A program made the position numbers and the translations under genes. Below, piece by piece: positions 62,583 through 64,000 of a DNA stretch of 64,000 nt. Every line of letters starts with the position of its first letter. The stretch's first letter is position 1. The stretch is from Acidovorax sp. NO-1 (GTDB lineage Bacteria; Pseudomonadota; Gammaproteobacteria; Burkholderiales; Burkholderiaceae_C), in contig NZ_AGTS01000159.1 in assembly GCF_000238595.1 (NCBI RefSeq), positions 1 to 64,000 of the forward strand. Reading direction: 5' to 3'. Below the pieces are notes generated by a model. The model did not search any database. It had not been told where the DNA came from and worked only from the letters and a program-made list of their open reading frames with translations.

Positions 62583-63834
62583 TCCATTGTTGGTGGGTTG
62601 GTTGCATGCGCGGCTTGGGGTCCACCACCGAAGGCACGCGCAGGACCGGAAACTGCTGGCCCACCAGGCGCAGGGCCTGCACCGCGGGGCTGGCCAGCAG
62701 CAGCTTCATGCTGGGATGGCGCCAGGTCAGGCGGTCCACCATGTCGTTGGCCTCGTAGGGTACGTCGCCCGTTCCGTTGCCGTCACGGTCCCAGCCGAGG
62801 TAGTTGCTCCAGTGGTTGCCGCTCTTGGTGCCCCAGCGCTCGTCGCGCGCGCCCACGTAGCGCACCTGCTCGCGGTTGCCGATGAAGTCGTTGCCCTCCA
62901 CCTCGTTGCGCGTGGAGCCGGCCGCCAGGTGCACGCCCACCACGTTGTCCACCACCAGGTTGCCATTGAGCTTGATGTACTCGACGTCGTAAATGAAAAA
63001 GCCCCGGTTGTTGCCGGCCACGATGTTGTTCTCGATCACCGAGTCCTGCAGGGTGCGCAGCATGATGCCGTGGTCGGAATTGCCCCAGGCGCGGTTGTTG
63101 CGCACCACCTGGTCGCGCACTTCCATCAGCGCCAGGCCGCCCCGGTTGTAGTAGGTGTCGTTGTCTTCCCACAGGTTGTGGTACGAGTTCATGTAGTGCG
63201 TGCCGTAGCGGCTGTGGTGCAGCCGGTTGCCCCTGAACACGGCGTGGTGCGACACATCGACATACAGCGCATCGCGCACGAAGCTGATGTTGTTGCTGAA
63301 AATGCGCGCACGCTGGGTGTTGTAGAGCTGGATGCCGTTGCCACGCTGCGACGAACCGTATTCGCGCTTGCCGGTGATGGTGTTGCGCTCGATGAGCACA
63401 TCATCGGCCTTCTCGATCCACAGGCCGAACAGGTTGTAGGTCAGGTCGCAGTTGCGCACCACGGCCCGATGCGCGCCGGGGAAAAGGTAAATACCGGCGT
63501 TCTGGTGCTTGAGGCTGTCGCCCGAGTCGCGCACGATCAGGCCCTCGATCACCACATCCGGGGCGGTGACCCGGATGGTGTCGCCCTGGTTGCCACCGCT
63601 CAGGGTGGGGCGGTCGATGCCGCGCAGCGTGAGCGGCTTGTCGATCAGCAGGTTGACCGGGTACAGGCCGCGCGCCACCTCGATCACATCGCCCGGTGCG
63701 GCGGCCTTCACGGCGGCGGCCAGGTCCTGGCCGGGCTGGACCGACACCGTGGCGGCACCGGCCAGGCATGCCCCGCCCAGCCCCGCCAGCACGATCAGCG
63801 CGGCGCGCACAGAGCGCATGAACAAAGGCCTCAT
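62548..63834 (-). CDS. nosD: Nitrous oxide reductase maturation protein NosD
   Basis: 428 residues from ATG 63834 (MRPLFMRSVRAAL), overlapping the upstream stop as ATGA. Signal peptide to about residue 29, then a right-handed parallel beta-helix with CASH-type repeats (GIYLFPGAHRAVVRNCDL, GLWIEKADDVLIERNTITG, YGTHYMNSYHNLWEDNDTY, NSDHGIMLRTLQDSVIENNI) and the C-terminal GNHWSNYLGWDRDGNGTGD. It is the periplasmic part of NosDFY. Confidence 0.95.
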   Translation of the reverse strand: MRPLFMRSVRAALIVLAGLGGACLAGAATVSVQPGQDLAAAVKAAAPGDVIEVARGLYPVNLLIDKPLTLRGIDRPTLSGGNQGDTIRVTAPDVVIEGLIVRDSGDSLKHQNAGIYLFPGAHRAVVRNCDLTYNLFGLWIEKADDVLIERNTITGKREYGSSQRGNGIQLYNTQRARIFSNNISFVRDALYVDVSHHAVFRGNRLHHSRYGTHYMNSYHNLWEDNDTYYNRGGLALMEVRDQVVRNNRAWGNSDHGIMLRTLQDSVIENNIVAGNNRGFFIYDVEYIKLNGNLVVDNVVGVHLAAGSTRNEVEGNDFIGNREQVRYVGARDERWGTKSGNHWSNYLGWDRDGNGTGDVPYEANDMVDRLTWRHPSMKLLLASPAVQALRLVGQQFPVLRVPSVVDPKPRMQPTHQQWSEWRGKHFSGQ

Positions 63835-64000
63835 AAGTTCAGCAAGCCCAGGGCCTTGAGTGCAAGGAAGAGGGTGGCCCCGATCAGCAGGTTCTTGAAG
63901 CCCACATAGCTCAGCATGTCCATCACGCTGGCCGCGCGGTAGTTGCCGCGCCACCAGACGCCGTCCTTCACGTAGCGGCGGCCGGACAGGCGGATCAGCA
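63831..64000 (-). CDS. C-terminal end of an unidentified membrane protein upstream of nosD, 5' partial
   Basis: Only the last 55 residues are in the window, too short for a routine gene call. The frame ends TGA overlapping the nosD ATG (ATGA), which makes it a real gene. The visible part reads SGRRYVKDGVWWRGNYRAAS and a terminal membrane helix (FKNLLIGATLFLALKALGLLN). It does not look like the copper-binding end of NosZ, the usual neighbour of nosD; a NosR-, NosH- or NosB-like membrane protein is possible, but I cannot decide. Confidence 0.6.
   Translation of the reverse strand, partial: LIRLSGRRYVKDGVWWRGNYRAASVMDMLSYVGFKNLLIGATLFLALKALGLLNL

Overview
The window looks like a chromosome segment of a GC-rich betaproteobacterium of the Burkholderiales, most likely Comamonadaceae (Acidovorax-like). 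The grounds are gene content and overall protein character (recJ with its usual upstream neighbour, tctBA, DUF3422, DUF2062, a BMP-type purine transporter, a nos cluster) and two families of short structured intergenic repeats that I associate with this family. No rRNA, tRNA, CRISPR array, intact insertion sequence or phage gene was recognised.

Layout. 1-4259: a type III restriction-modification pair (mod, cut by the left edge, and res), visibly less GC-rich than the rest. 4558-9396: recJ and its upstream partner on the minus strand, then a lipoprotein-export pair (lolC-type permease and lolD). 9451-13864: a small secreted protein and a minus-strand operon of trypsin-like protease, MoxR ATPase, DUF58 protein and VWA protein, the last two broken by single-base indels. 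13974-17942: TatD nuclease, DUF2062 protein, a rearranged transporter relic, a deoxyinosine-type DNA glycosylase and a spermidine-synthase-like protein. 17986-24444: a GspE/PilB-like ATPase, tctB-tctA, DUF3422 protein and an EamA exporter. 24473-34355: M48 protease, SH3 protein, an SDR, an operon coupling a TRAP-type binding protein to a GGDEF-EAL protein, a second EamA exporter, quinone oxidoreductase and a NUDIX protein.

34428-49556 is a purine uptake and breakdown region: xdhB-xdhA, a divergent LysR regulator, a complete BMP-type ABC importer (ATPase, two permeases, lipoprotein), a Rieske oxygenase translationally coupled to adenine deaminase, a HIT protein, a second BMP binding protein and guanine deaminase. 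Adenine and guanine would be taken up, deaminated to hypoxanthine and xanthine, and oxidised by xanthine dehydrogenase. 49636-59440 holds dcd, a small hypothetical gene, a diguanylate cyclase, an ornithine-cyclodeaminase-like enzyme, pcp, a zinc metallopeptidase, a SulP-STAS-cyclic-nucleotide-binding fusion and an RhlE-type helicase. 59550-64000 is the distal part of a nitrous-oxide-reductase maturation operon read leftward (unknown membrane protein, nosD, nosF, nosY, nosL, a second nosL-like gene).

The most unusual signals are non-coding: (i) eleven copies of a roughly 60-bp three-hairpin repeat (called R1 here), several of which lie inside or at the ends of genes and are read as protein; (ii) two copies of a larger repeat (R2) that fill a gap from stop codon to start codon and have two hairpins with compensatory base changes; (iii) several long hairpins in gene leaders; and (iv) six frameshifts that are all repaired by adding one base to a homopolymer run, which points to sequencing error rather than true gene loss. 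Function calls rest on recognition of motifs and context without database searches.
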